Positions 1-8,891 of a stretch of DNA of 64,000 nt are shown one piece after another (position 1 is the stretch's first letter; the number at the start of each line of letters is the position of its first letter). The notes beneath the pieces were generated by a model that was not told where the DNA came from, did no database searches, and worked only from the letters and a program-made list of their open reading frames with translations. The stretch spans positions 1 to 64,000 of the forward strand of contig JAYQVH010000012.1 of the NCBI GenBank assembly GCA_038148375.1, read 5' to 3'. The translations under genes were made by a program, and so were the position numbers. The DNA is from CAWUEX02 sp038148375. Lineage in GTDB: Bacteria > Pseudomonadota > Alphaproteobacteria > Rhodospirillales > Rhodospirillaceae.

Positions 1-1225
1 GATCCGCAGTTAACAGCAGCATATCGGCTTTTTTTCCGACTTCGATTGACCCGATTTCATCGTCTACGCCGATATACGCGGCAGCATTGAGCGTACCGGT
101 TCTAATTGCCTCGAGCGGTGTCAGGCCGGCTTGTACAATCAGCTTGAGTTCCTGGTGGGGAAAGGGGCCAACTGAGCGGTCTGTTCCCACGGCCAACGTA
201 GCGCCGGCGTCGTGAAATGCCTTGATATTACGCATGATCGCTGGCTGTAGAGAACTCAGCCATCCGGTAAACGGCGAGCCGTTAAAGCGCTCGCTAGCTC
301 GTATTTCCTCTCGCTCCTCTGCCGTAAGCACCGCCACAAAAAGCGGATCATCAAGAAAGTCTGTATCCGCCTCAATGCGCGTCATCGTTGTCGAAAGTAT
401 AATGCCCGCGTCTGCGATTTCGCGCGTAAAATCGGAATTGGCGTCGTCCAGGTAGACCGTATGGGCGAATGCGTCGGCACCGGCCTCCATCGCTTCACGC
501 GCCAATTCGACTTCAGACACATGCACGGTCGTTCGAATTCCATTTTCGTGTGCGTAGGAGATCAGCTTATTCATCAGATCGGGCGGCAAAACTGGCATGT
601 TGCGGCCGGTTGGGCCCATACCGCGGCGTTCACGCGTAAATTTAAGTAGATCAGGTTTTTGTTCGAAAAGTGCGTCGAGTTTCCGAACACCATCCTCGTA
701 GTCATAGACCACCGTTCCCCCGGCGCAGCAGCCGTGTCCTTCCGGCGGCGCGATGAGGCTGACCGTCGCGTATATGCGTGGGCTTTGTATGCGCCCTGCG
801 CGCTCGTCGGCGCGCATCTTGGCAATGAATTTCGCGTTGTTGCCAGAGTCATAAACAGCGGTGACACCGCTATAGAGGTAGCCGTCAAGAATCCTCTGCG
901 CAGTGGGGATGTCCATAACCATTTCCCGATTGCCCGCACCGGCACGACCTCCAGGAAGGTGGATATGACTGTCGACAATCCCAGGCATGAGGTATTTACC
1001 ACTGCCGTCGACAACACTCACTCCGTCAGGCGCTTCGACTTTGTCTCCGATCTCAGCGAACCTGCCATCCGTAACAAGCACGGATACGGATGACACGGGA
1101 TCAGCGCCTGTACCATCAATGAGCGTCACATTCTGAATGAGAACGGACTGTGCCGACGCTGGTAGAGGCACCAGCATAAATATGCAGAGCGAGCATAGAC
1201 AGGTGATTAATCCGCGGTGCGCCAT
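1..1225 (-). CDS. Exported metal-dependent amidohydrolase (partial, C-terminus outside window)
   Basis: The frame is open from the ATG at 1225 to the left edge, giving 408 residues without a stop. It starts with a Sec-type signal (hydrophobic stretch ending PASAQS), then the amidohydrolase N-terminal beta layer (NVTLIDGTG) and the first metal-binding motif SHIH after LMPGIVD. Further in are a VHVSE strand with a likely metal-ligand His and a late GTDRS segment holding the conserved catalytic Asp, then the NAAAYIG/GSIEVGKKAD tail typical of the superfamily. Family knowledge gives hydrolysis of C-N or related bonds in cyclic amides, ureas or peptides with bound metal, here in the periplasm. The substrate cannot be told. 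The frame is intact, so this is a real gene cut only by the window edge. Confidence 0.9.
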   Translation of the reverse strand, partial: MAHRGLITCLCSLCIFMLVPLPASAQSVLIQNVTLIDGTGADPVSSVSVLVTDGRFAEIGDKVEAPDGVSVVDGSGKYLMPGIVDSHIHLPGGRAGAGNREMVMDIPTAQRILDGYLYSGVTAVYDSGNNAKFIAKMRADERAGRIQSPRIYATVSLIAPPEGHGCCAGGTVVYDYEDGVRKLDALFEQKPDLLKFTRERRGMGPTGRNMPVLPPDLMNKLISYAHENGIRTTVHVSEVELAREAMEAGADAFAHTVYLDDANSDFTREIADAGIILSTTMTRIEADTDFLDDPLFVAVLTAEEREEIRASERFNGSPFTGWLSSLQPAIMRNIKAFHDAGATLAVGTDRSVGPFPHQELKLIVQAGLTPLEAIRTGTLNAAAYIGVDDEIGSIEVGKKADMLLLTAD

Positions 1226-1322
1226 CGGTTTACTCCCCCAATTGTCAGGTGCGGTATGACAAGACTAAAGCGTTCACAACGGGCGGCGTCATCGGCGACA
1301 TAGAGACGCGCACGCCACGCGG

Positions 1323-2756
1323 TCACAGCACATCAAGCACCTCAAACGCAGCGCGTTCCCCAGATTCCATCGCCCCTTCCATGCCGCGGTTGGATAACGC
1401 TGTATGTTCTCCGCAAAAATGGATACGTCCTTCGGGCCGGCCAATATCGAGCAGATACTCTGCAATCTGTCCCGGTTGCCAGACGACCCAGTCGCCACCA
1501 GAGAACGGGTCAAGTTGCCACGACTTGAAACCCAGCGCTTCGATCTTGCCCTTGGCAGCCGGACGCAAAGCTTCAATGGTACGGACAACGGCGGCCTTGG
1601 CCTCGGTTTCCCCGAGTGTGTCGAGATACTGTGCGATATGCCCCCTGCCCCAACACAAGAAGTTGGTAATTTCTTCCGGGCTTTCGCCGAACCGCTGCGC
1701 CGTTACCACACCGGCCGGCGTGTCGGTCCACATGGATGGCGCCAGTCCGTCTTCTTCCCAGAACGGTTCCTTTGGGATGACGTGAACTTGGGTGATCAGC
1801 ATTTGTCCGACGTTCAAAATCGCGGCGCGCTTTGTTGGCGGCAAGATGGGATCGAATTTCATCCACCTGAGAGGTGGCAGCGGCGCAGAACAAATCAGTC
1901 GCTTTGCGGTGTACCTAGAACCATCGCCGCAATGGACTTCTATTTGGCCCTTTTCGTTCCGAATACCGGCGACCGTCTTGCCAAGATGCACCTCGGACTT
2001 CAGGGTATTCGCCATGGCTTCGGGAATACGCTGATTGCCACCAATCGCGGAAAGAGAAACCGGTTCGATCTCGTTTTGGGTCGCGAACCATTTTTGAATG
2101 AAAAACCACATCAGCAGCGACGTATCATGTGCCGATGTCCCGTACTGCGCATTGGTGTCATAAACCTGGGCAATCGTCTCTTCCGACCAACCGAGATTAC
2201 GCAACAATCCGTAGACGGGACCGTCGTACCTCCAGGACCGCGGATCGTACCAATCTTCGAACGACTCAAGCGGATTGTTACGCGCAATCACGCCCCAGAT
2301 GTAGCCATTAGGGCTGCGGTCACGAGCACCTTCCGGCATGCGATTAAGGGGATGATTCGGCCAGTCTGCTGCGCGAATAACTTGACCACCAAGCGCGATC
2401 TCTGTCTGGGACAGTTCAGCGCGCGGTGCATAATCCATGAGTTCGACGCCGAGACGATCCGCCATATCGCGCATCCGGCCATAACCGCCCATAATGGTGT
2501 TGCCACCGGCCTCCGGATTGCCGGGGAGATCGCTGAGTGTATAGAGACGCCCGCCAATTCGGTTGCGTCCTTCAATGACGGTCACCGAATATCCGGATTC
2601 TTCCAAGAGCATCGCTGCGTAGAGCCCTGAGAGACCGGCGCCGATAACAATGACATCGCTCGTCGTCGCGGCGTGCAGAGGCCGCGATATAGCCGCTCCG
2701 GCTGCGCTTCCGGTCAACGCCAAACGGCGGGTCAGTTTCATTGGTGACTTAATCAT
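1323..2756 (-). CDS. Flavin-containing amine oxidase family protein, exported
   Basis: The 477-residue product begins with a possible twin-arginine signal (TRRLALTG, residues 9-16), followed by a Rossmann dinucleotide motif GAGLSG at 39-44 and the RIGGR segment of the flavin monoamine oxidase family. The C-terminus carries the second FAD-contact block (IHFCGEHTALSNRGMEGAMESG). This family oxidises amines to imines with FAD and O2; the substrate is unknown. The start overlaps the last 8 bases of the upstream SnoaL-like gene, so the two are very likely co-transcribed and translationally coupled. A second in-frame Met at residue 6 is an alternative start. Confidence 0.88.
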   Translation of the reverse strand: MIKSPMKLTRRLALTGSAAGAAISRPLHAATTSDVIVIGAGLSGLYAAMLLEESGYSVTVIEGRNRIGGRLYTLSDLPGNPEAGGNTIMGGYGRMRDMADRLGVELMDYAPRAELSQTEIALGGQVIRAADWPNHPLNRMPEGARDRSPNGYIWGVIARNNPLESFEDWYDPRSWRYDGPVYGLLRNLGWSEETIAQVYDTNAQYGTSAHDTSLLMWFFIQKWFATQNEIEPVSLSAIGGNQRIPEAMANTLKSEVHLGKTVAGIRNEKGQIEVHCGDGSRYTAKRLICSAPLPPLRWMKFDPILPPTKRAAILNVGQMLITQVHVIPKEPFWEEDGLAPSMWTDTPAGVVTAQRFGESPEEITNFLCWGRGHIAQYLDTLGETEAKAAVVRTIEALRPAAKGKIEALGFKSWQLDPFSGGDWVVWQPGQIAEYLLDIGRPEGRIHFCGEHTALSNRGMEGAMESGERAAFEVLDVL

Positions 2757-3309
2757 TACGGCCTCTCAAGGTCGGGTTGCCCAATTGCGCTCGATTCTCA
2801 AGGACAGGCCGCGACATGTTTGCAATCAACCGCCAGCCTGTGTCCCGCTTCACCCAAACGTGGATGTTTTCAAAACGCTCATCCACTTGCTCGCCACCAG
2901 CCCGACGCGTGCGATGGGTCTCGAAAAACGCCAACGCTGTATCGCCATCAAACGACATTCCTTTTTTGGAAACGGAAATTTGTTCGCCCGGCGCGAAGAG
3001 CCGTCCATCTCCTATTTGCTTGGAGAGCGTTTGGTAACTGAGCGGAGTTTCCGCAGGCGCCGGCCATGCCATATAACCTGGGTTGGCGAGCGACAAATAA
3101 TATCCCATGTCACCGCCTGCTCTTTGCTCGAAAATCTTAAGTTCCTGCGCCCATATCTGCTCCGCGTCCGCAACGCGCCCGGGCGGGATTGAAAACGACG
3201 TAGTCTCTTCATTGGCTTTGCCATGACCGAAACCGGAAAACACGCCTAGCGCCAGCACCACTAGCGCACCTAGACCTGAACCGCGTTTGAAAAAAGTTGT
3301 CGATTTCAT
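2749..3309 (-). CDS. SnoaL/NTF2-like exported protein
   Basis: I place the start at ATG 3309 because AGAAGG lies 8 bases upstream and the signal peptide (KSTTFFKRGSGLGALVVLALG) follows directly; the longer frame to 3351 adds residues without signal character. The mature part resembles SnoaL/DUF4440-type NTF2 folds: an N-terminal helix with IWAQELKIFEQ, a central YLSLANPGYMAWP segment and a C-terminal IHVWVKRDTGWRLIANMSR strand pair. It is clearly related to the protein at 4898-5356. Such folds act as small isomerases, hydrolases or ligand binders, and no catalytic assignment is possible here. It is first gene of an operon with the amine oxidase. Confidence 0.78.
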   Translation of the reverse strand: MKSTTFFKRGSGLGALVVLALGVFSGFGHGKANEETTSFSIPPGRVADAEQIWAQELKIFEQRAGGDMGYYLSLANPGYMAWPAPAETPLSYQTLSKQIGDGRLFAPGEQISVSKKGMSFDGDTALAFFETHRTRRAGGEQVDERFENIHVWVKRDTGWRLIANMSRPVLENRAQLGNPTLRGRND

Positions 3310-3385
3310 TCGATTTACCTTCTGTTTCGGTGAGAACGCCACACGTGCCAACAGGCACTTTGTTCCGCATACATTTGCGCCTCAA

Positions 3386-3427
3386 TATTACACGACCAGA
3401 AAAACCCTTCCCCGACCACGTGTAATA
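3386..3427. promoter_or_regulatory. Long-spaced inverted repeat in a divergent promoter region
   Basis: TATTACACG (3386-3394) and its exact reverse complement CGTGTAATA (3419-3427) flank a 24-base spacer, so the half-sites repeat every 33 bases, about three helical turns. The pair sits between the divergent SnoaL/amine-oxidase unit and the serine hydrolase gene. A shared operator for a dimeric or looping regulator is my inference. No poly-T follows, so it is not a terminator. Nothing else stands out in the 3310-3571 gap. Confidence 0.4.
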
Positions 3428-3571
3428 ATGGCCTCAAATAAGTTTGCGCTCACCTAGCGGCGATTGTTGGCAGTGGCCGGCACTTGCGATTAGTGCCGGC
3501 ATCCAAATCCGTAGACTCTCTGTTGTCATCGTGATGTCATCCATCGGGCGCTTTCAGCAATAAGATATTCT

Positions 3572-4879
3572 ATGGATACCGTCATGACTCGCTTGATTAC
3601 CCGTACAATTATCATCCCGCTAACGTGTATGGCGATCGCGCTGCCGGCGCTGACTGCCCGACCGGCGGAGGGAGCGGAAGAAAACTCGGCTTCACCCTAT
3701 CCGCCCGAAGCGGATGCTCTGTACCTCTCAAGATTGGATGCTCTCTATAGCGGTGCATCCGGGCAAAATGGCGGTTTCAGTTACGACCCACTTGAATCGA
3801 TCGCCGGTGCTCCTGACTGGGGCCTGCTTCCAAACACGGATAATACGCAGCAAAGCACAATCCTGATCGAGGCGCTCGATGCAGCCGAGGCCTATGCGGC
3901 TGAACGCAATTCACAGGCCTTTATGGTTTGGCGCAAAGGGAAGTTGGAGCGGGTCAGCTACTTCGACGGCGCGGACGAAGACACACTGATCGTTGGCCGT
4001 TCTCTCGCCAAACCGGTAACCGTCATCGCGATCGGCCGCGCTATCATAAAAGGATACATCGAGAGCATCGACCAGCCCGTCAGCGATTTCGTTACCGAGT
4101 GGAAAGGCACGGACAGAGAGTCAATGCTGATCCGGCACCTGTTGGATATGCGCACAGGTTTCCTGCGCCAGGCCATGGAAATCGAGCCAGAGAGCATCCT
4201 CAACCGGTCATATCTGCACCCCTATCACACCGATATCATCATCAACGAATATCCCCTGACGCATGAGCCCGGCACCCGCTACGACTATTCCAATGCCACG
4301 TCGGAAATGATCGCGCCTGTCATCGAACGTGCAACGGGTGTGCGCTATGCGGAGTGGGTATCAGAGGAGGTCTTGAAGCCGCTGGGCGCAAAGGGTGGAG
4401 AGGTCTGGGTCAATCGGCCCGGCGGTACGGCCCATTCCGGCTGCTGCATTATGCTTCCGGCACGATCGTTCTTCCGTCTGGGAATGCTGTCGTATTTCAA
4501 CGGCATGTGGGGCGATGAGCGTATCCTGCCGGAAGGGTACGTCGCCGAGAGCAAGAAAACGACGCCGCAAAACCCTTGGACGGGCATGGGGCTATACGTT
4601 GCTGGGCCTTATACGGAACGGCGCGGTGCCGCCAATCCCGATATCGAGAACCTACGTATCACCGCTCATTCCGAGCGCTATCTGGCGGAAGATCTGTACT
4701 TGTACGACGGCAATGCGAACCAAGTCGTCTACATCGTACCATCAGAAGACTTAGTTATCGTGCGCGTGGGCAACGCACCGCCGCGCGACAAACCGTGGGA
4801 CAACACAATCGTTCCAAACACGATTATGCGCGGTATCATCCGGGCACCTGGGGAGACGCCGCCTCAACCTCAATCTTGA
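3572..4879 (+). CDS. Serine hydrolase, beta-lactamase class C / penicillin-binding-protein-like
   Basis: The 435-residue product has a signal peptide (LIPLTCMAIALPALTARP region), the SxxK nucleophile motif SLAK at 144-147 and the YxN motif YSN at 239-241, spaced as in class C beta-lactamase-fold esterases and peptidases. A KTG-like third motif is not obvious; a C-terminal strand with HSE near residue 368 may supply it. The family covers esterases, D-aminopeptidases and amidases in the periplasm, so antibiotic resistance should not be assumed. Met5 (3584) is an alternative start. The SnoaL-like gene follows 18 bases after the stop, probably in the same transcript. Confidence 0.85.
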   Translation: MDTVMTRLITRTIIIPLTCMAIALPALTARPAEGAEENSASPYPPEADALYLSRLDALYSGASGQNGGFSYDPLESIAGAPDWGLLPNTDNTQQSTILIEALDAAEAYAAERNSQAFMVWRKGKLERVSYFDGADEDTLIVGRSLAKPVTVIAIGRAIIKGYIESIDQPVSDFVTEWKGTDRESMLIRHLLDMRTGFLRQAMEIEPESILNRSYLHPYHTDIIINEYPLTHEPGTRYDYSNATSEMIAPVIERATGVRYAEWVSEEVLKPLGAKGGEVWVNRPGGTAHSGCCIMLPARSFFRLGMLSYFNGMWGDERILPEGYVAESKKTTPQNPWTGMGLYVAGPYTERRGAANPDIENLRITAHSERYLAEDLYLYDGNANQVVYIVPSEDLVIVRVGNAPPRDKPWDNTIVPNTIMRGIIRAPGETPPQPQS

Positions 4880-4897
4880 CGTGGGAAAACTAAAGCC

Positions 4898-5356
4898 ATG
4901 AAAAAATTCGCTTCAATTTTGTTCGCTGTAATGGGGATCTCGGGGATGTCCCACGCTCAAACTTCCGAAGAGTACGAAGCCGCCAAAGCGGCGATTTGGG
5001 CAAAGGAACAGGCCATCTACAAAGCGCGCGCAGAAGTCGGTCTGGACTACTATATCGACAATGCTTCGGAGAATTATGTCGGCTGGCCGCCGGGTGTCCC
5101 TGCGCCGACACCGCTCTCGCAGCTAAAAGAAAACAATGCACGGATGACAGCGCCGAACTCCGAAAAGCTTGAGCTATTTTTTGACGACCTCGCGCTTCAT
5201 GGCGATACAGCGGTGATTTACTACAACACGCACCGGACCATGCTGCCCAACGGCACCGTTGTCGATCAGCGTTATCATATCTGTCATGTGTGGGTCCGCG
5301 ACGAGACAGGCGATTGGCTCATCGTCGGCGCGATGGGAAGGCTGGAAAGCGAATAG
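4898..5356 (+). CDS. SnoaL/NTF2-like exported protein (paralogue of 2749-3309)
   Basis: A 152-residue protein with a short signal peptide ending SHAQ. It matches the protein at 2749-3309 along its mature length: IWAKEQAIYKAR against IWAQELKIFEQR, NYVGWP against GYMAWP, and HVWVRDETGDWLIVGAMGR against HVWVKRDTGWRLIANMSR. Both belong by pattern to the SnoaL/DUF4440-type NTF2 fold. It trails the serine hydrolase gene in what looks like a two-gene operon. Having one paralogue on each arm of the divergent promoter suggests that both arms serve the same pathway. The function is unknown. Confidence 0.8.
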   Translation: MKKFASILFAVMGISGMSHAQTSEEYEAAKAAIWAKEQAIYKARAEVGLDYYIDNASENYVGWPPGVPAPTPLSQLKENNARMTAPNSEKLELFFDDLALHGDTAVIYYNTHRTMLPNGTVVDQRYHICHVWVRDETGDWLIVGAMGRLESE

Positions 5357-5384
5357 GCCGCACCGCCTTAGCTAAAACGTAACG

Positions 5385-6263
5385 TCACGCTGGGTCGGGC
5401 TGGACGTCGACGGAGACTTTAACCGTGTGTTCGCCGCCGCCGATCATGAAACCGTTGATGGGACTGACGTCTCCGTAGTCCCGGCCCCAGCCGAGCGTAA
5501 TATGCTCTTCCGTTGGAATCAGGTTGTTGGTGGCGTCGAAGTCGATCCACCCGAATCCCGGACACCAGACCGATGTCCAGGCATGAGACTCGTCGGCACC
5601 GATAAGGCGCTCCTGCCCCTCCGGGGGATGGGTTAAGAGGTAGCCACTGACATACCGTGCCGGAATCCCAAGGCTGCGCAAACACGCCAGCTGGACATGA
5701 GCGAAATCCTGGCACACGCCACGCTTGGCCTGGATGACTTCGGCTACAGGTGTCGAAACGTCGGTCACCCCGCCCTCGTACTTAAACGTCTCATAAATCC
5801 GCGTCGTGAGATCCATCGCGGCGTCCAAAATAGGCCGTCGCGGCGCAAAAGAGGCTTCTGCCAGCTCACGCGCCTGTTCGATCTCGGTGACATATGGCGA
5901 GGCGAAGGCAAATTGGTAGGCGTCAAGCAGTTCCGCATCCATCTGCCCCAAGAATAACGCGACGACGTCTTCCCACGGAGGACTCATGGCCAATTGCAAA
6001 GGTGCTGGTGTATTTACTTCAATTTCAGACAACGCAGATATTTCCAGGGTCTCATGCGGCTCTTGGATGGTGATGTAGCTCACCTTATTGCGAAAATAGT
6101 CCAACGCTTCTGACCGAACGGAAGGCATCGGATCAATTTGGATAAAAGACCTCAGACACTTTTGGCGACCAGCACTGCGTGGCGCCATATGTAAAAGGTG
6201 ATGGGAGATCGACACCACCTGTGAGTATTCGTACGTCGTCGTGTGGCGAATCTTGTATTTCAC
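5385..6263 (-). CDS. Transglutaminase-like cysteine peptidase family protein
   Basis: I choose the GTG at 6263: GGAGG lies just upstream, and GTGA overlaps the stop of the upstream ATP-grasp gene by 4 bases. The product is 292 residues. The N-terminal bacterial transglutaminase domain (YKIRHTTTYEYS) is followed by the core with Cys184 (GVCQDFAHV), His227 (ESHAWTSVW) and Asp243 (WIDFDATNN), a complete catalytic triad. The IPARYVSGYL segment between them is characteristic. Such proteins are peptidases or crosslinking enzymes, and in this gene context they are thought to work with ATP-grasp ligases on peptide bonds or tags. No signal peptide is seen, so it is probably cytoplasmic. Confidence 0.9.
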   Translation of the reverse strand: MKYKIRHTTTYEYSQVVSISHHLLHMAPRSAGRQKCLRSFIQIDPMPSVRSEALDYFRNKVSYITIQEPHETLEISALSEIEVNTPAPLQLAMSPPWEDVVALFLGQMDAELLDAYQFAFASPYVTEIEQARELAEASFAPRRPILDAAMDLTTRIYETFKYEGGVTDVSTPVAEVIQAKRGVCQDFAHVQLACLRSLGIPARYVSGYLLTHPPEGQERLIGADESHAWTSVWCPGFGWIDFDATNNLIPTEEHITLGWGRDYGDVSPINGFMIGGGEHTVKVSVDVQPDPA

Positions 6264-8854
6264 AATTCCGCCTCCGACCAATGCGGACCAGACACCCGCA
6301 AAGGCTGAGAATGAATGAAATACAGAAGACCAACTGCATCGGACAGCGCTTCCAGCGCCGAGTCCACACGCACCAGCAACGTTTCGAGGCTTGTGCGCCT
6401 CCCCGTCTCCTGATCGACAGCCCCAATCTTCTCCGCGTCGACCAGTAAAAGATCAGTGCGCAGACCTAGCGCCAACTTCGCAGCTTGGCTCAGGCCGCCT
6501 TCATCATTGAGGGAGGGCAACGCCGCGATGTGATCAGAAAGAACAATGCATTGGTAAACGATAGAACGCGGATTTGCATCGTCCGCCATCAGCAAGTCCA
6601 TGACTCGAGGCACGTCGGGCAGCGCCTTATAACGCGTTCTATATGTCATCGTACTGTCGGCCAGATCGAGCAAGATATCTAGCCACTGTGGGTGATCGAT
6701 CGCACCATCAACCGCCAAATTCTGAAGCAGGCCAACGCCACGGTACGCCCGCTCCAGGCGGCGCCCCATGTCGAGGAAGCGCCAGCCGCTGCCTCGCGTC
6801 ATGTTTTCCATCACCATGCCGTTGAAGGCGGAGAGATGCTGAATCATATCGTCGAGCAACTCGAGCGCATCACTTAGTTCTTGGCCATGGCGCAGGACTT
6901 TGCCGTCCGCCGCGGAGCACAACTTGCCGATGATCCGCCACGTATCAAGGGACAAACGCTCGCGAACGAGTTCGGCCGTGCGTTTCACATTGGTCAGGAT
7001 AATCGACAATCCATCTGGGCATTCCGCATCGAACAAGATCTTCCAAAGCTCTTTCTCAACCTCGGCGATGCCCTTTTCAGCAACTTCTTTGGCCCGCTTC
7101 TTGGACAAGTGTTTTTGGCTGACCAACAACTTGACGAGCATACGGAGCGCTTCAGGGTCCTCGGTGGGGCCGAATTCGCCCGCCAGTCGGGTTATGAGCG
7201 CGCGGTAAAGACGCACTGCTCCTTCCGCGCGTTCGCTGTAACGTCCAAGCCAGAACATATTGTCGGCCGTGCGGCTCGGCAGATCTCTACCGCTGCGGCG
7301 GATCGATACCTCAGCGCGCTCTTTAGCCAACAAACTGAAAGTGTCGACCGGATCGTCACTGATAATCCATACGTCTTTGCTGTAGTCGCCACGCCGCAAC
7401 CCAGACGTTTCAGTGCTCGCCGGTTCTGAGACGCGCGCCAGTCCACCCGGCATGACGCGATAACCGTTTTGGGTTTTGGCGACGAATACACGCAGCGAAA
7501 GCTGTGCGGAGGACACTTCGTGCGGCGTCGTCCAAGCCGGTGTCGTCGAAAATGCGACGATCTCCTGCGCTGTATAATTGTAGCCGTACTGTGTGATCTG
7601 CTCTGACAACGCCTGTTTTTCGTCGAGGGTCAGGGATGGACCGTGGTAGGTGTCCCGTGCCGGATTTAGGATCGACTTCGGCTGAAAAGCTTTGCGAATG
7701 ATTAGACCGTCGAGATTGTCCAGAACATAGTCCCTCGCCGCTTTCTCGCCGCACCACCATGTCGCGACATCGGGCATCAGCGGGTCTTCATTGAGCAAGG
7801 CACGGTATAGCGCCGGGAAAAATCCGTTCAGCGCATCGTTTTCGAGGACACCGCTGCCGATTGCATTACCGCAAACGACGTTGCCCGCGCGGACAGCCTT
7901 CACGAGACTTGGAACGCCAATGTACGAGTCCGTGCGTAGTTCGAGAGGGTCGCAAAAGTCTGAGTCGACGCGTCGTAGTAACAAATCGACAGGCTTCAGC
8001 CCTTCAACGGTCTTCAAGTACACGCGATCATCGCGCACTGTTAAGTCAGCGCCTTCAACGACAGAATACCCGAGATAACGCGCGAGATAGGCGTGCTCGA
8101 AGTAAGTCTGCATACCTGGGCCTGGAGACAACACGCCTATCAAAGGCTCGTCCTTGCCCGTCAGCTCTTGTAGATTTTCATTGAAATCTTGAAAGAACGA
8201 CGCCAACCGCTGGACGTGATGAGACCCAAAGAGGTCCGGCAGGCTGCGCGATGTAATCAGCCTGTTCTCCAGCGCGAACCCCAATCCCGTCGGCGCCTGG
8301 GTACGGTCATTCAAGATCCACCACTGTCCGTCCGGGGAGCGCGCGAGGTCGAAGGCGAGAAGGTGTAAGTGCGTTCCGCCAGGCACAGCAATGCCGTGAC
8401 AGGGCCGCAAGAACTGAGGATTTCCGAACACCAATGCCGGAGGGAGCTGGCCGCTTTTGAGTAAAGTCTGCGGTCCGTAGAGATCCTTGATCACTTCATT
8501 GAGAAGATGCGCGCGCTGGATCAGCGCTCTCTCGATCCCATTCCACTCGTTCTGGTGAATCATGACCGGCAGCAGATCGAGCCGCCAAGGCGTGTGACGG
8601 CCGTCACCGCTGTCTTGACTAACAAATGTAAGTCCGTCTTCGGCGAGCATACGCGTCGCGGTATCGTGGGCAGAGACGCGGTCCTGCACCGAGAAACGCG
8701 AGAATTGATCGGCGAATGATCGCCATTGCGGGCGCACGGTTTGATCAGAAGCGATCATCTCGTCGTACGTATTAGCAAGCGCCCGGTACGACGCCATAAG
8801 TTCGCTGCTTTCCCGCTTAGGAGGAGATGGCGATGTCTGGCGCGAAGCGCTCAT
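6260..8854 (-). CDS. Circularly permuted ATP-grasp and alpha-E domain fusion protein
   Basis: The 864 residues combine a circularly permuted ATP-grasp module (about 60-480; LLPVMIHQNEW, then ALVFGNPQFLRPCHG, NDRTQAPTGLGFALENR and VCGNAIGSGVLEN) with an alpha-helical alpha-E domain (about 530-850; MFWLGRYSERAEGAVRLYRAL at its start). These domains are usually adjacent genes; here they are one polypeptide. Family knowledge predicts ATP-dependent peptide or amide ligation, with alpha-E as a partner domain of unknown function. Neighbours on both sides are transglutaminases, matching the known conserved association. The gene starts 37 bases after the upstream DUF2126 fusion ends, so the three form one operon. 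Confidence 0.92.
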   Translation of the reverse strand: MSASRQTSPSPPKRESSELMASYRALANTYDEMIASDQTVRPQWRSFADQFSRFSVQDRVSAHDTATRMLAEDGLTFVSQDSGDGRHTPWRLDLLPVMIHQNEWNGIERALIQRAHLLNEVIKDLYGPQTLLKSGQLPPALVFGNPQFLRPCHGIAVPGGTHLHLLAFDLARSPDGQWWILNDRTQAPTGLGFALENRLITSRSLPDLFGSHHVQRLASFFQDFNENLQELTGKDEPLIGVLSPGPGMQTYFEHAYLARYLGYSVVEGADLTVRDDRVYLKTVEGLKPVDLLLRRVDSDFCDPLELRTDSYIGVPSLVKAVRAGNVVCGNAIGSGVLENDALNGFFPALYRALLNEDPLMPDVATWWCGEKAARDYVLDNLDGLIIRKAFQPKSILNPARDTYHGPSLTLDEKQALSEQITQYGYNYTAQEIVAFSTTPAWTTPHEVSSAQLSLRVFVAKTQNGYRVMPGGLARVSEPASTETSGLRRGDYSKDVWIISDDPVDTFSLLAKERAEVSIRRSGRDLPSRTADNMFWLGRYSERAEGAVRLYRALITRLAGEFGPTEDPEALRMLVKLLVSQKHLSKKRAKEVAEKGIAEVEKELWKILFDAECPDGLSIILTNVKRTAELVRERLSLDTWRIIGKLCSAADGKVLRHGQELSDALELLDDMIQHLSAFNGMVMENMTRGSGWRFLDMGRRLERAYRGVGLLQNLAVDGAIDHPQWLDILLDLADSTMTYRTRYKALPDVPRVMDLLMADDANPRSIVYQCIVLSDHIAALPSLNDEGGLSQAAKLALGLRTDLLLVDAEKIGAVDQETGRRTSLETLLVRVDSALEALSDAVGLLYFIHSQPLRVSGPHWSEAEL

Positions 8855-8891
8855 CTATAAAGTCCTGTATGACAAGCGCGCACTATACGGC

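Noticed and set aside
1404..2630. Plus-strand open frame of 408 codons
   Set aside because: It is antisense to the flavin amine oxidase gene, which has full family motifs. The residues show no recognisable fold.
3572..4879. Reading the SxxK serine hydrolase as an antibiotic beta-lactamase
   Set aside because: Only the fold motifs are shared. The third motif is unclear and the neighbours are catabolic genes.
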